64,000 bases of DNA from Variovorax sp. YR216 (GCF_900107745.1 NZ_FNRO01000003.1:372001-436000), one strand, 5' to 3'; numbered from the stretch's first letter, positions 35,981 through 46,042 are shown. Numbers and translations: made by a program. The notes: generated by a model not told the origin, from the letters alone.

Positions 35981-36003
35981 AGCCGCCTTCGGGCGGCTTT
36001 TTG
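35981..36003 (+). terminator. Rho-independent terminator after rpsI
   Basis: AGCCGCC and GGCGGCT pair around a TTCG tetraloop (35981-35998), followed by five Ts. It ends the rplM-rpsI operon. Confidence 0.92.
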
Positions 36004-36061
36004 CTGGTTGAAGTAGCATTCGATTATTCGGCCGTGTCCCGGCCGCACAGGAGTTCTCTCG

Positions 36062-36427
36062 ATGAGTGCCGTTGCAGAAAATGTTCAAACCCAGATGCCC
36101 GACCCGATCGTCTTCACCGACAGCGCGGCTGCCAAAGTGGCCGATCTGATCGCCGAAGAAGGCAATCCCGATCTCAAGCTGCGCGTGTTCGTGCAGGGTG
36201 GCGGTTGCTCCGGGTTCCAGTATGGTTTCACGTTCGATGAAATCACCAACGAAGACGACACGACGATGACCAAGAATGGCGTGTCGCTCCTGATCGATGC
36301 GATGAGCTATCAGTACCTCGTCGGCGCCGAGATCGACTACAAGGAAGATCTCCAGGGCGCGCAGTTCGTGATCAAGAACCCGAACGCGACCAGCACCTGC
36401 GGCTGCGGATCGAGCTTCTCGGCTTGA
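36062..36427 (+). CDS. erpA: Iron-sulfur cluster insertion protein ErpA
   Basis: A 121-residue A-type carrier with the three cluster-ligand Cys in [11 protein letters not shown] (near 52) and STCGCGSSF (near 114-116). It passes Fe-S clusters to apo-proteins such as those of isoprenoid synthesis and respiration. It has its own terminator and is separated from rpsI by one, so it is a single-gene unit. Confidence 0.96.
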   Translation: MSAVAENVQTQMPDPIVFTDSAAAKVADLIAEEGNPDLKLRVFVQGGGCSGFQYGFTFDEITNEDDTTMTKNGVSLLIDAMSYQYLVGAEIDYKEDLQGAQFVIKNPNATSTCGCGSSFSA

Positions 36428-36456
36428 TGCCATCGGCGCCTTGGTGCCATTTGTCA

Positions 36457-36479
36457 AAGCCGCCTTCGGGCGGCTTTTT
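36457..36479 (+). terminator. Rho-independent terminator after erpA
   Basis: AAGCCGCC and GGCGGCTT pair around a TTCG loop (36457-36476), with TTT after. Its core is the same as the terminator after rpsI. Confidence 0.92.
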
Positions 36480-36506
36480 GCTGCCCGTCTCTTTCTGAAC
36501 TGACCC

Positions 36507-37925
36507 ATGGCGACCTCCGAATCTCCGCGCAAGAGCCTGTTGTGGCTGGTTGCCGTCGGCTTCTTCATGCAGACGCTCGATGCGACGATCATCAACACGG
36601 CCTTGCCAGCCATGGCGGCAAGCCTCGGCGAGAGTCCGCTGCGCATGCAATCCGTGGTCGTCGCCTATGCCTTGACGATGGCGATGCTGATTCCGGCTTC
36701 CGGATGGCTGGCGGATCGCTTTGGAACGCGCCGCGTCTTCTTCTGCGCCATCATCCTGTTCGTCGCGGGATCCGTGCTGTGCGCCATGTCCCGTGACATC
36801 AGGCAGTTGGTGGCTGCACGTGTCGTCCAGGGCTTGGGCGGCGCGCTCCTCCTGCCGGTGGGGCGTCTCGCGCTGCTGCGCTCGGTGCCGCGCGCCGAGT
36901 TCCTGGCTGCGATGAGCTTCGTGGCCATACCTGGACTGGTCGGGCCTCTGCTCGGTCCGACGCTCGGCGGATGGTTGGTCCAGTACGCCTCGTGGCATTG
37001 GATCTTCCTGATCAACGTGCCGGTCGGGCTCGTCGGCTGTTTCGCGACGCTGCGCATCATGCCGGACTTGCGCTTGACCGGGCAGCATCGCTTCGATGGC
37101 GTCGGGTACGCGCTGCTCGCCTTTGGCATGGTCGCCATTTCGCTGGCGATCGATGGCGTCTCGGGGCTCGGCCTGCGCCAGGCAGGCGTGCTGGTTCTCC
37201 TCGTGTTCGGCTTTGCAAGCATCACCGCGTACTGGCTGCATGCGGTGAGGCGGCCCTATCCGCTCTTCGAGCCGGCGCTGTTCGGCATCCCGACGCTGAG
37301 CATCGGTTTGCTCGGCAATCTTTTTTGTCGCCTTGGAAGCGGCTGCATGCCTTTCCTGGTTCCCTTGCTGCTTCAGGTGTCGATGGGCTACTCGCCGCTC
37401 CACGCCGGGCTGATGATGCTGCCCATCGCACTCGCGGGCATGAGCATGAAGCGCTTCGCCACGCCCTTGATCAAGCGGAATGGCTATCGCCGGGTTCTGG
37501 TGGTCAATACATCGCTCGTCGGTTTGTCGATGGCGAGTTTTGGATTGGCGACGCCCGAGCAGCCGATTACGCTGCACATCGTGCAACTGGTGATCTTCGG
37601 GGCGGTGAATTCGCTGCAATTCACGGCGATGAACACCATCACGCTGAAGGACCTGGATGGCAGCATGGCAAGCGCCGGCAACAGCCTGTTGTCGATGGTG
37701 CAGATGCTTGCGATGAGCCTGGGCGTGGCGGTGGCGAGCGCGGTGCTGGCTGGCTACACCGGTATTTTCGGGAACGCAACGCCCCTGGCGACCCTGCATG
37801 CCTTCGAGGCTACCTTTGCCAGCATGGGACTGATCACGCTGGCTTCTGCCCTGATTTTCTGGAATCTTCCGCCTGAAGCGAGGGCGGTTCAGCCTGCGCA
37901 GCCGGAGGTCTCCGGGCAGGGTTGA
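36507..37925 (+). CDS. MFS transporter, DHA2 (14-TM drug:H+ antiporter) family
   Basis: A 472-residue integral membrane protein with about 14 hydrophobic segments. Motif A-like GWLADRFGTRRVF follows TM2, the FFMQTLDATIINTALPAMA stretch in TM1 has the family Asp, and the motif C region GPLLGPTLGGWL marks an antiporter. It resembles MdtD/EmrB-type exporters. The substrate is unknown and no adaptor protein gene is adjacent. Confidence 0.92.
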   Translation: MATSESPRKSLLWLVAVGFFMQTLDATIINTALPAMAASLGESPLRMQSVVVAYALTMAMLIPASGWLADRFGTRRVFFCAIILFVAGSVLCAMSRDIRQLVAARVVQGLGGALLLPVGRLALLRSVPRAEFLAAMSFVAIPGLVGPLLGPTLGGWLVQYASWHWIFLINVPVGLVGCFATLRIMPDLRLTGQHRFDGVGYALLAFGMVAISLAIDGVSGLGLRQAGVLVLLVFGFASITAYWLHAVRRPYPLFEPALFGIPTLSIGLLGNLFCRLGSGCMPFLVPLLLQVSMGYSPLHAGLMMLPIALAGMSMKRFATPLIKRNGYRRVLVVNTSLVGLSMASFGLATPEQPITLHIVQLVIFGAVNSLQFTAMNTITLKDLDGSMASAGNSLLSMVQMLAMSLGVAVASAVLAGYTGIFGNATPLATLHAFEATFASMGLITLASALIFWNLPPEARAVQPAQPEVSGQG

Positions 37926-37943
37926 GCCTCAGTGCCGATCCGT

Positions 37944-39053
37944 TCAGGCGGGGTAGACCGCGCCGAGAACGCGTGGCCCCCGAGCGCCAGTGACGCTTGC
38001 CAGATTGCCGGAATCTCCGCGCAGCGCGCTACGTGCCAACCAGGCGAAGGCAGCGGCTTCCACTTCCTGCGGGGGAAGGCCGCGTTCAACGGACGACACG
38101 ACTTCGACTGCCGGCAGCAATGCCCGGAGCCTGCCGAGGAGATGGTGATTGAGCGCGCCGCCGCCGCAAACGATCAGCAGCTGGCTGCCCGCACCGTAGC
38201 GTTTCAGATGCCCGGCGCACACCGATGCAGTCAGTTCCGTCAGGGTGGCCTGTACATCGGCGGGGTCGCCTTCGGACCCACCCAGCTGCGCCGCGAGCCA
38301 GGTCGGGTTGAACAAGTCGCGGCCAGTGCTTTTCGGCGGGCTCTTGATGAAATACGGGTCGCCGAGAAGTCGCGCCAGTAGCTCCGGCAACACGCGGCCA
38401 CTCGCTGCCCACTGGCCGCCGATGTCGTAGGGCTGGCCGATGTGCGCCTGGCACCAATGGTCGATCAGCGCATTGCCCGGGCCGCAGTCGAAGCCGAGCA
38501 CTGTGCCTTCACCCGCCGGGAGAATGCTGAGGTTGGAAATACCGCCGATGTTCAGCACCGCGACGGCCTGGTCGCCGCGTGCGAACAGCGCGCGATGAAA
38601 ACCCGGAACAAGCGGCGCACCTTGCCCGCCGGCAGCGACATCGCGGCTGCGGAAGTCCGCGACAACCGGAATGCCGGTCAGCTCGGCAAGAAGAGAGGGG
38701 TTGTTGATCTGCAGCGTGTAGCCGACTTCGTCGAACTCTCCGGGCCGGTGGCGCACCGTCTGGCCGTGCGCACCGATTGCGGTGACGGCGCCCGGAGACA
38801 GGCCGGCATCGGCGATCAGTTGATGAACCACGCCGGCGTAGGCGCGTGCAAGGCCATTGCCGGCCAGGGCCGCTCGGTGCAATTCGTTGTCGCCGGGTGT
38901 GTTGAGCGCCATGAGCTCGGCGCGCAGCCCGACAGGGAAAGGTGCCGCTGCATAGCCCTGGACCGCGATGCGCCCGTCGGAAAAGTCCGCGAGGACGCCG
39001 TCCACGCCGTCCATCGACGTCCCCGACATCAGGCCGATGAAGAGTTCAGCCAT
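37944..39053 (-). CDS. anmK: Anhydro-N-acetylmuramic acid kinase
   Basis: A 369-residue ASKHA-fold kinase: the ATP-binding GLMSGTSMDGVDGVLAD opens the protein, GAHGQTVRHRPG and GFDCGPGNALIDHW follow, and VCGGGALNHHLL lies near the C-terminus. It recycles peptidoglycan by opening and phosphorylating anhydro-MurNAc. It is cotranscribed behind the M23 peptidase gene, a matching cell-wall function. Confidence 0.95.
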   Translation of the reverse strand: MAELFIGLMSGTSMDGVDGVLADFSDGRIAVQGYAAAPFPVGLRAELMALNTPGDNELHRAALAGNGLARAYAGVVHQLIADAGLSPGAVTAIGAHGQTVRHRPGEFDEVGYTLQINNPSLLAELTGIPVVADFRSRDVAAGGQGAPLVPGFHRALFARGDQAVAVLNIGGISNLSILPAGEGTVLGFDCGPGNALIDHWCQAHIGQPYDIGGQWAASGRVLPELLARLLGDPYFIKSPPKSTGRDLFNPTWLAAQLGGSEGDPADVQATLTELTASVCAGHLKRYGAGSQLLIVCGGGALNHHLLGRLRALLPAVEVVSSVERGLPPQEVEAAAFAWLARSALRGDSGNLASVTGARGPRVLGAVYPA

Positions 39054-39090
39054 CTTCGGGTTGAGCAGATCAGGCGCTGCGGGGCCTGGG

Positions 39091-40440
39091 TCAGTCCGCG
39101 CTCGCCTGAACCACCGAGAAGGCGGCGGCCAGCTCGGTGCGCGTCGCGACCGCGAGCCGCTCGAAAGCGGGGCGCGACGCCGCGCTGATCGGAGCGCCGC
39201 CATCCTGCTGGGCAATCGTGGTCGGGTCGCGATATTCGCCATTCACGCGGAATTCGAAGTGAAGGTGCGGCCCGGTGGCCCAGCCGGTCGAGCCGACGGC
39301 ACCCACGGTCTGGCTCTGGCTGACGCTCTGGCCTTGCCGGACGTCGATGCGGCTGAGGTGTGCGTACGCGGTTTCCTGATTGTTGCGGTGCTTCAGGATC
39401 ACGATGTTGCCGTAGCCGCTCTGGGTGCCGGCGAATTCCACGGTCCCGTCGCCGACCGCGCGGACCGGCGTTCCGGTCGGCGCTGCGAAATCGATGCCGT
39501 GATGCTGGCGCCAGCTGTTGAGGATCGGGTGGAGGCGCATCGCGAACCCGCTGCTCACTCGGGTGAACTCGACCGGCGAGGTCAGATAGGCGCGACGGAG
39601 GCTGTCGCCGTTCGGGCGGTAGTAGGCGCCTTTTTGCCCGGGTTCCTGATACCACAGCGCCTGATGGAGCTTGCCGCCGCTTTCGAATTCGGCCGAGAGA
39701 ACGCGGCCGGTGCGCAGCGTCTGGCCATCGCCATCGAAGGTCTCGTAGACGACGGCGAAGCGATCGCCCTTGCGCAGCGTTCTGAAGTCGACATCGCCGG
39801 AGAAGACGTCTGCCAGTTGGCTCGCGACCGCATCGGGAATGCCGGCATCGTCCGTGGCTGCAAACAACGAGGTTCGCACGATGCCGCTGGCAAGACGGGT
39901 GCCCGGCGTGAGCGTGTCGCTTTCAGTCCTGGACTGGAAGCCCGTGGGCGTTTTTTCGATGACGACACGCTTGAAGTTGCCGTCGCCGTCCGGAATCCAG
40001 CGCGCGCTGAGTCTTTGCAGCGTGTTTTCCTGTGTCGCCTCGGCGGTGACGGTCCGTCCGGCGCGGCTCAGAAGCGCCGCGCGGGCCTCGGAATTGCCAC
40101 GCACGAAGGTCGCAGCCGCGGGATCGGCGATCCCCAGTCGCTGCAGCAGCGCTTCGGCGGTGTCGCTCGACCGCGTGATCTCGGTGCGGAAGAGGGTAAA
40201 GCTGTGGTTGTCGAGCGCTTCGACCTGGTCGGCGAAGGACAGCGGGGTGACCGCCTCGAACACCTGCTTGACGGGGAGGTCGGCCGCATCGGGACCGAGG
40301 GAGGCGACGGCGAAGGCGCCGCCGCCAGCGGACAGAAGCAGCGCGGCAACGGCAGCCGTGATCTGCTTCGGATACGTCCGAAAAATATGGGCCACACGGG
40401 AAGCGATCAGCTCCTCGGCGGCAAGAATGCCGTTGATCAA
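39091..40440 (-). CDS. M23 family metallopeptidase (murein endopeptidase)
   Basis: A 449-residue cell-wall enzyme. One N-terminal transmembrane anchor lies at about 27-47, then an OapA/LysM-like region, then a LytM domain with HHGIDFAAPTG and the HLHFEF zinc ligands near 398. It cuts cross-links in peptidoglycan and resembles MepM. It lies divergent from tyrS and upstream of anmK, an order seen in other betaproteobacteria. Confidence 0.93.
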   Translation of the reverse strand: MINGILAAEELIASRVAHIFRTYPKQITAAVAALLLSAGGGAFAVASLGPDAADLPVKQVFEAVTPLSFADQVEALDNHSFTLFRTEITRSSDTAEALLQRLGIADPAAATFVRGNSEARAALLSRAGRTVTAEATQENTLQRLSARWIPDGDGNFKRVVIEKTPTGFQSRTESDTLTPGTRLASGIVRTSLFAATDDAGIPDAVASQLADVFSGDVDFRTLRKGDRFAVVYETFDGDGQTLRTGRVLSAEFESGGKLHQALWYQEPGQKGAYYRPNGDSLRRAYLTSPVEFTRVSSGFAMRLHPILNSWRQHHGIDFAAPTGTPVRAVGDGTVEFAGTQSGYGNIVILKHRNNQETAYAHLSRIDVRQGQSVSQSQTVGAVGSTGWATGPHLHFEFRVNGEYRDPTTIAQQDGGAPISAASRPAFERLAVATRTELAAAFSVVQASAD

Positions 40441-40608
40441 AACTTCGAATCCAGCTCAGGTTCTGCAAAACCGCGCTGCGGGGGCCGTGTCGAACGGGCG
40501 GCAGGTCGGTGCGGGGAGCAGCGCCGCTTAGAATTCGGCGCTTGAAAAAGTCGGCAGAGTATAGCCGTGGCATGACTTCTGCCATAGGAGAGCTCGCCCT
40601 AAAGCCTA

Positions 40609-41841
40609 ATGAAACCCGGTTTTGTTACATCCACAAGTCTGTCTGAAGGCGTAGGAAAAGCGCTCGAAATTTCGCTTCGTGGAACTGACGAGCTCCTTCC
40701 CCAGGACGAGTGGATCCGGAAGCTCCAGCGCTCCGAAACGACGGGGACGCCACTCCGGATCAAGCTGGGCCTGGACCCCACCGCGCCGGACATCCACGTC
40801 GGCCACACCGTGGTGCTCAACAAGATGCGCCAGCTCCAGGATCTCGGGCACACGGTGATCTTCCTGATCGGGGATTTCACGACCACCATCGGCGACCCGT
40901 CGGGCCGCAATACCACCCGGCCGCCGTTGACCCGCGAGCAGATCGAGGCCAACGCGCAGACCTACTATCGGCAGGCCAGCCTCGTGCTCGATCCGGCCAG
41001 GACCGAGATTCGCTACAACTCGGAGTGGAGCGACCCGCTCGGCGCGCGCGGCATGATCCAGCTCGCGGCGAAATACACCGTGGCCCGCATGATGGAGCGC
41101 GAGGATTTCAACAAGCGCTTCAAGGCCGGCCAGTCGATCTCGGTGCACGAGTTCCTGTACCCGCTGATGCAGGGCTACGACTCGGTCGCGCTGCGCTCCG
41201 ACCTGGAACTTGGCGGGACCGACCAGAAGTTCAACCTGCTCATGGGCCGGCACCTTCAGCAGGAATATGGCCAGGAGCCGCAGTGCATACTCACTATGCC
41301 GCTCCTCGAGGGTCTCGACGGCGTCGAGAAGATGTCGAAGAGCAAGAACAACTACATCGGCATCAGCGAAGACCCGAACACCATGTTCGCCAAGGTGCTC
41401 TCGATTTCTGACACCCTGATGTGGCGCTGGTACACGCTGCTGAGCTTCAAGTCGATCGCCGAGATCGATGCGCTCAAGGCCGAGGTCGAGGCAGGCCGCA
41501 ATCCCAAGGATGCGAAGGTCGCTCTCGCGAAGGAGATCACCGCTCGGTTCCACAGCGCGGCTCTCGCGGATGCCGCAGAGCAGGATTTCATCAACCGCAG
41601 CAAGGGTGGTGTGCCTGACGAGATTCCGGAGGTGAATCTGTCGGGCGCTCCGCTGGGCATCGCCCAGTTGCTCAAGCAGGCGGGACTCGCGCCGTCGACA
41701 TCCGAGGGCAACCGTCTCATCGACGGCGGCGGCGTTCGCATCGACTCCAGCGTGGTCAGCGACAAGGGTCTGAAGCTTCCCGCCGGAAGCTACGTGGTGC
41801 AGGTCGGCAAGCGCAAGTTCGCGCGCGTGCACCTGGCCTGA
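40609..41841 (+). CDS. tyrS: Tyrosine--tRNA ligase
   Basis: A 410-residue class I synthetase. The HIGH-type motif is [12 protein letters not shown] near 65, the KMSKS motif is EKMSKSKNN near 242, and an S4-like RNA-binding domain closes the protein ([18 protein letters not shown]). It charges tRNA-Tyr. The start ATG at 40609 has only a weak ribosome site. Confidence 0.97.
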   Translation: MKPGFVTSTSLSEGVGKALEISLRGTDELLPQDEWIRKLQRSETTGTPLRIKLGLDPTAPDIHVGHTVVLNKMRQLQDLGHTVIFLIGDFTTTIGDPSGRNTTRPPLTREQIEANAQTYYRQASLVLDPARTEIRYNSEWSDPLGARGMIQLAAKYTVARMMEREDFNKRFKAGQSISVHEFLYPLMQGYDSVALRSDLELGGTDQKFNLLMGRHLQQEYGQEPQCILTMPLLEGLDGVEKMSKSKNNYIGISEDPNTMFAKVLSISDTLMWRWYTLLSFKSIAEIDALKAEVEAGRNPKDAKVALAKEITARFHSAALADAAEQDFINRSKGGVPDEIPEVNLSGAPLGIAQLLKQAGLAPSTSEGNRLIDGGGVRIDSSVVSDKGLKLPAGSYVVQVGKRKFARVHLA

Positions 41842-41850
41842 CCCGGCGGG

Positions 41851-42462
41851 TCAGCGGACCTCGATGGTCACGCGGCGGTTCCGGGGTTCGGGTACCTCGT
41901 CGCCTGTCTGGATGGCGGGTTCCCGCTCGCCCCTGCCGACGGCTTCGATGCGATTGGGCTGAAAGCCCTTGTCCACGAAGATCTGTCGCACCTGGGCCGC
42001 GCGCACGCGCGAGAGATCGTCGTTGTGCGCGACCGTCCCGACGGTGTCGGTGTGCCCGGTCACGACGATCTCGCCGCCGCTGCGCGCCTGCGCAGCCGCC
42101 AATGCTTCATTCAGCGTGCTTTGCGATGCGGCCGTCAGGATCGTCTCGTTCTGTTCGAAGTAGACGGTGAAGCGCTGCGGCGCCGGCGGCATGAGCTCGA
42201 AGAGCGACTTGTTCTCGGCTTCCACGCGTGCGGGATCGGCCTTGTCGACGACTGGCGCACCGCGCGCGTTCGCCTTGGCGGTCGCGCGCTGAAAGGGCTC
42301 GGACAGCGTCTCTTCCCCGTCCTGGGTGCTGACGACGACGGCGGAGGGCGTGCCGTCCGGCTGCGGCAGCAGCACCACGCGCGTCGCGGGGGTTGAGCAT
42401 GCCGCGATGACCAGCGTCGTGATCAGTCCGGCAACGAGAGATGCGAGGCGGCGAACTGTCAC
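41851..42462 (-). CDS. OmpA family lipoprotein
   Basis: A 203-residue protein with a lipobox (LVIAACS, Cys near 22) and a C-terminal OmpA/MotB peptidoglycan-binding domain: FTVYFEQNETILTAASQ, VVTGHTDTVGT and the conserved Asp/Arg in NDDLSRVRAAQV, ending RNRRVTIEVR. It likely tethers the outer membrane to peptidoglycan. Its ATG overlaps the stop of the FecR-domain gene as ATGA, so the two form an operon. Confidence 0.9.
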   Translation of the reverse strand: MTVRRLASLVAGLITTLVIAACSTPATRVVLLPQPDGTPSAVVVSTQDGEETLSEPFQRATAKANARGAPVVDKADPARVEAENKSLFELMPPAPQRFTVYFEQNETILTAASQSTLNEALAAAQARSGGEIVVTGHTDTVGTVAHNDDLSRVRAAQVRQIFVDKGFQPNRIEAVGRGEREPAIQTGDEVPEPRNRRVTIEVR

Positions 42463-42947
42463 GGCTGCGGGTCGGCTTGAACGATGAAATCAGTGCCGCG
42501 GATCCCGATGACCGCAGTGGGCGTTTCCACGCGAACCGCATCCGTATGCGTCTTGCCGATCAGGCCGGTGACCATCCGCGCCGAGCCCTGCAGCAGGGAG
42601 AGGAGCATCCCGCCGTCCTGCGTGGTCGAATCGAAATGGAATTCCTTGAGATCCAGCCGCGAGGACGGCCCCACGACCAGTTTGGTCCCGTCGCGCAGGA
42701 CGACGCTCGCACCCGAGTCGGGGCCGGTCACGATGCGGTCGATGGGTGCGACGATGTCGCCGGACTTGCCGGTGCGCGTCGACCCGTCCGGCGCGAGCAG
42801 GCGGACGTCGCCGCGTACGGACTTGAGTACGCCCGCGCGAGCTTCGGGCTGGGGCTTGGCGGTGGTCGTGGCGGTCTGTGCCAGCGTGTTCGTCGTGGCG
42901 CAAACGACGACCAGGCTGCACAGGGCCGTGACGATGCTTTTGATCAC
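42459..42947 (-). CDS. FecR-domain exported protein
   Basis: A 162-residue protein with a signal peptide (about 1-24, ending TLAQ) and a FecR domain: GDVRLLAPDGS, DRIVTGPDSGASVVLRDG and PTAVIGIRGTDFIV. It lacks the N-terminal cytoplasmic part and transmembrane helix of a true FecR sigma regulator, so a direct sigma-factor role is unlikely. In related bacteria such proteins occur with OmpA-type lipoproteins, as here. Confidence 0.87.
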   Translation of the reverse strand: MIKSIVTALCSLVVVCATTNTLAQTATTTAKPQPEARAGVLKSVRGDVRLLAPDGSTRTGKSGDIVAPIDRIVTGPDSGASVVLRDGTKLVVGPSSRLDLKEFHFDSTTQDGGMLLSLLQGSARMVTGLIGKTHTDAVRVETPTAVIGIRGTDFIVQADPQP

Positions 42948-42978
42948 GTGGGAACCTGCTGTGGTTTCTGAATACAGA

Positions 42979-42995
42979 AATACTATGCGAGTATT
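42979..42995. promoter_or_regulatory. Inverted repeat between the fecR-domain and cation transporter genes
   Basis: AATACT (42979-42984) and AGTATT (42990-42995) form a perfect inverted repeat around ATGCG, in the gap between the two divergent genes. It is a candidate operator for either. The ATG inside it is in frame with the transporter but is an unlikely start. Confidence 0.4.
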
Positions 42996-43071
42996 GCCGG
43001 GAGCCTACAGGGGCGCAGGCCACGTCGCGATAATTCGGCTGCTCTTTGAAGACCTTGACGCGCATTCGTTC

Positions 43072-44019
43072 TTGTCCTCCATCTTCCGTCTCTCCAAGCT
43101 TTCCACGTTGAGTCCGCGCACGCTGCTGCGCGTCTCGATCGCGGTCGCGCTCGTCACCATCGTGCTGAAGGGATGGGCGGGATACATCACGAACTCGATG
43201 GGGCTGATCTCGGACGCGATGGAGTCGTTCGTTAATCTCGCGAGCGCGACTTTCGCCCTGGCCATGGTCACGATCGCGATGCGACCGGCCGACGCGGAGC
43301 ACCCCTATGGGCACCACAAGGCCGAATATTTCTCGTCGGGCTTCGAAGGGGTGCTGATCATTGGCGCCGCGGTCGCGATCATCTGGGCGGCGGTCGTGCG
43401 CCTGCTGTCGCCGCAGCCGCTCGAACAGCTGGGCTGGGGGCTGGCGCTCTCGGTGCTGAGCTCGGCCTTCAACGGACTGCTCGCCGCCGTGCTGTTCCGC
43501 GCGGCCAAGGTGCACCATTCCATCGCGCTGGAGGCCGATGCGCGGCATCTGCTCAGTGACGTCTGGACTTCGGGCGCGGTGCTGGTCGGCGTCATCGCCG
43601 TGGCGCTGACGGGCTGGCTCTGGCTCGATCCGGTGCTGGCCATCGCCGTGGCGCTGAACATCCTGCGCGAAGGCGCGAAGCTGATCTGGCGATCGTCGCA
43701 AGGGTTGATGGACGAAGCGCTGGACGCCGAGACCCAGTCGACTCTTCAGGCCACGCTGGAGCGCTTTGCCGCCGGCGTGCCGGAAGGCGCGCAACTGCGC
43801 TTCGACGACATGGTGACGCGGCGCGCCGGCCAGCGCCGCTTCGCCGATCTGCACATGCATGTGCCGGGCGCCTGGTCGCTGCAGCGCGCCGCCGGTCTGC
43901 GCGATGCGCTCGAGCAGGCCCTGATGGACGCCGTACCCGGCCTGCGCGTCACCATCCAGCTCCTGCCGCTCGGGATGGAAGCACGCGCCACGCAAAAGGA
44001 AGAGGGACATTCGCCATGA
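43072..44019 (+). CDS. Cation diffusion facilitator family transporter
   Basis: An inner-membrane CDF transporter of about 315 residues: four to six hydrophobic segments with the metal-site [16 protein letters not shown] and [19 protein letters not shown] (the H/D-x3-D sites), then a cytoplasmic domain with [13 protein letters not shown]. It exports zinc, iron or similar divalent cations. The start is uncertain: TTG at 43072 begins the family-like part and lies after a GATAAT box (43028-43033), while ATG at 42985 would add 29 residues but sits in an inverted repeat. Its stop overlaps dtd as ATGA. Confidence 0.88.
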   Translation: MSSIFRLSKLSTLSPRTLLRVSIAVALVTIVLKGWAGYITNSMGLISDAMESFVNLASATFALAMVTIAMRPADAEHPYGHHKAEYFSSGFEGVLIIGAAVAIIWAAVVRLLSPQPLEQLGWGLALSVLSSAFNGLLAAVLFRAAKVHHSIALEADARHLLSDVWTSGAVLVGVIAVALTGWLWLDPVLAIAVALNILREGAKLIWRSSQGLMDEALDAETQSTLQATLERFAAGVPEGAQLRFDDMVTRRAGQRRFADLHMHVPGAWSLQRAAGLRDALEQALMDAVPGLRVTIQLLPLGMEARATQKEEGHSP

Positions 44020-44459
44020 AGGCCATCCTGCAGCGCGTCAGCAGCGCGCGCGTCGACATCGACGGCTCTACCGTGGGCGCCATCGATGCGGGTTTGCTCG
44101 TTCTGCTGTGCGCCGAGCGCGGCGACACGGAGATGCAGGCCGACCGGATGCTCGCCAAGATCCTGAAGCTACGGATCTTTTCGGACGATGCGGGCAAGAT
44201 GAACCTGAGCGTCCAGGACGTGGGCGGCGGACTGCTCGTCGTGAGCCAGTTCACGCTTGCCGCCGATGCGAGCGCGGGCAATCGGCCAAGCTTCACGCAG
44301 GCGGCCGCACCCGACGAAGGACGGCGACTCTACGAGTCGTTTGTTTCGAAGGCACGGGCGGCGCATCCCGTGGTCGCGACCGGCGAGTTCGGTGCCGACA
44401 TGAAGGTGCACCTGGTCAACGATGGCCCGGTGACCATTCCGCTGCAGATGGCGCCCTGA
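44016..44459 (+). CDS. dtd: D-aminoacyl-tRNA deacylase
   Basis: A 147-residue enzyme that removes D-amino acids from mischarged tRNA. It begins [17 protein letters not shown] and has the catalytic [17 protein letters not shown] near 78-94 and the cis Gly-Pro loop [11 protein letters not shown] at the end. It overlaps the transporter stop as ATGA. Together with the nearby tyrS it fits tRNA quality control (DTD was first known as D-Tyr-tRNA deacylase). Confidence 0.96.
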   Translation: MKAILQRVSSARVDIDGSTVGAIDAGLLVLLCAERGDTEMQADRMLAKILKLRIFSDDAGKMNLSVQDVGGGLLVVSQFTLAADASAGNRPSFTQAAAPDEGRRLYESFVSKARAAHPVVATGEFGADMKVHLVNDGPVTIPLQMAP

Positions 44460-44468
44460 TCGCGGCGG

Positions 44469-44921
44469 TCAATACGGGTTCCTGATTCCGAGCCGCGCGA
44501 GGATCTCGATCTCGCGCGCCTCCATCGCCTCGGCGTCTTCGTCGCTGGTCTCGTGATCCCAGCCCTGCGCATGCAGCGTGCCGTGCACCAGCAGGTGCGT
44601 GTAGTGGGCAGCCAGGGTCTTGCGCTGTTCCTTGGCTTCCTTTGCGACGACCGGCGCGCACAGGACGAGGTCGGCCATGACCACTGGCGACTGCGCGTAA
44701 TCGAAGGTCAGCACGTTGGTCGCATAGTCCTTGCCCCTGAACTCGCGATTGAGTCGCTGGCCCTCGTCCGCATCGACGATGCGCACCGTGATCTCGCCGT
44801 CGCTGCCCAGCGCATGGCGGATCCAGCGCCCGACGCTGTGGCGTGGCAGCGCGGCGCGATGGCGTTCCACGCCCTTGAAGCGGCCGAACTGGAGCGACAG
44901 GGAAAGTGCCGGCAACGCCAT
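44469..44921 (-). CDS. ybeY: Endoribonuclease YbeY (rRNA maturation factor)
   Basis: A 150-residue metalloprotein with the three-His zinc motif [12 protein letters not shown] near 116-127 and the [15 protein letters not shown] helix. It takes part in 16S rRNA 3' processing and ribosome quality control. It starts one base after the stop of the PhoH-like gene, the usual ybeZ-ybeY pair. Confidence 0.96.
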   Translation of the reverse strand: MALPALSLSLQFGRFKGVERHRAALPRHSVGRWIRHALGSDGEITVRIVDADEGQRLNREFRGKDYATNVLTFDYAQSPVVMADLVLCAPVVAKEAKEQRKTLAAHYTHLLVHGTLHAQGWDHETSDEDAEAMEAREIEILARLGIRNPY

Positions 44922-44922
44922 C

Positions 44923-45885
44923 TCAGACGCTCCTCTTCCTGGCGCTGTCGTAGGCGTCGACGATCCGCGCCACCAGCGGATGGCGAACCACGTCCGCGCT
45001 CGTGAAATGTGTGATCGCGATGCCGTTGACCCGCTTCAGGACGCGCTCGGCGTCGATCAGCCCGCTCAACTGGCCTTTCGGCAGGTCGATCTGGCTGACG
45101 TCGCCGGTGACCACCGCCTTGGCACCGAAGCCGATGCGCGTGAGGAACATCTTCATCTGCTCCGGCGTGGTGTTCTGGGCCTCGTCGAGGATCACGAAGG
45201 CGTTGTTCAGCGTGCGGCCGCGCATGAAGGCCAGCGGCGCGATTTCGAGCGCGTTGCGCTCGAAGGCCTTCTGCACGCGGTCGAAACCCATCAGGTCGTA
45301 CAGCGCGTCGTACAGCGGCCGAAGATAGGGATCGACCTTCTGCGTCAGGTCGCCCGGCAGGAATCCGAGCCGCTCGCCGGCCTCGACCGCGGGGCGCGTG
45401 AGAACGATGCGCTGGACCGCGCTGCGCTCCAGCGCATCCACCGCGCTCGCGACGGCGAGGTAGGTCTTGCCGGTGCCGGCGGGGCCGATGCCCAGCGTGA
45501 TGTCGTGGTTCGCGATGTTGTGCAGGTAGACGCTCTGGTTCGGCGTGCGTGCGCGCAGATCGGCCCGGCGGGTGGCGAGAACGAGGGAGCCGTCTTCAGC
45601 CTCGGTCATCGAGCCGTCCCCGGCCAGGGTGAGCTGGACCACGGCCGCATCGATCGGCCGCTGCGCGATTTCGTAGAGCGCCTGCAGAACATCCATCGCG
45701 CGCTGTGCATTCGCCTTGGCGCCGTCGACCTTGAACTGCTCGTGCCGGTGCGCGATCTTGACGTTGAGCGCTTCCTCGATGCGGCGCAGGTTCGCGTCGA
45801 GCGGACCGCAGAGATGCCCCAGGCGCGTGTTGTTGGGCGGGGCGAAGGTGTGTCGCAGAATCACGCCATCCTCACTTTCATTCAT
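44923..45885 (-). CDS. ybeZ: PhoH family ATPase (YbeZ)
   Basis: A 320-residue ATPase with an N-terminal KH-like region (residues about 15-70) and the PhoH core: Walker [14 protein letters not shown] near 132, [17 protein letters not shown], Walker [20 protein letters not shown] and [11 protein letters not shown]. It partners YbeY in RNA metabolism. The dispersed repeat lies just upstream of its start. Confidence 0.95.
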   Translation of the reverse strand: MNESEDGVILRHTFAPPNNTRLGHLCGPLDANLRRIEEALNVKIAHRHEQFKVDGAKANAQRAMDVLQALYEIAQRPIDAAVVQLTLAGDGSMTEAEDGSLVLATRRADLRARTPNQSVYLHNIANHDITLGIGPAGTGKTYLAVASAVDALERSAVQRIVLTRPAVEAGERLGFLPGDLTQKVDPYLRPLYDALYDLMGFDRVQKAFERNALEIAPLAFMRGRTLNNAFVILDEAQNTTPEQMKMFLTRIGFGAKAVVTGDVSQIDLPKGQLSGLIDAERVLKRVNGIAITHFTSADVVRHPLVARIVDAYDSARKRSV

Positions 45886-45946
45886 TCCTCATGTCTTGCC
45901 GAAAGAGCGCCCCCAAAGAATCCAGGGCCAGCGCAGCGCAGCCCTT

Positions 45947-46042
45947 TCGGGAGACGCCGCGGAACTGGCTCGGCCAGGCCGCAGGCGTCGCCCCCCTGGG
46001 GGGGTGTCCGAGCCACACGCAGTGGGCGAGGCTGGGGGGGGG
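45947..46042 (-). repeat. Dispersed intergenic repeat, copy B
   Basis: Read on the minus strand this region has the same ordered blocks as the stretch after gltL: CCCCCAGCCT, CACTGCGTGTGGCTCGG, a C-run/G-run hairpin, and AGTTCCGCGGCGTCTC. Here it occupies the gap between the divergent ybeZ and ruvA genes and ends in a run of nine Gs (46034-46042) just before the ruvA start codon. Related low-complexity sequence continues to about 45905. Confidence 0.7.

Noticed and set aside
42459..42947. FecR protein as the anti-sigma partner of the ECF factor at 53458
   Set aside because: It is 10 kb away, in another operon, and lacks the cytoplasmic and transmembrane parts needed to hold a sigma factor.
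45905..45946. Possible small gene ahead of ybeZ
   Set aside because: The sequence belongs to, or borders, the dispersed repeat and has no start with a ribosome site.
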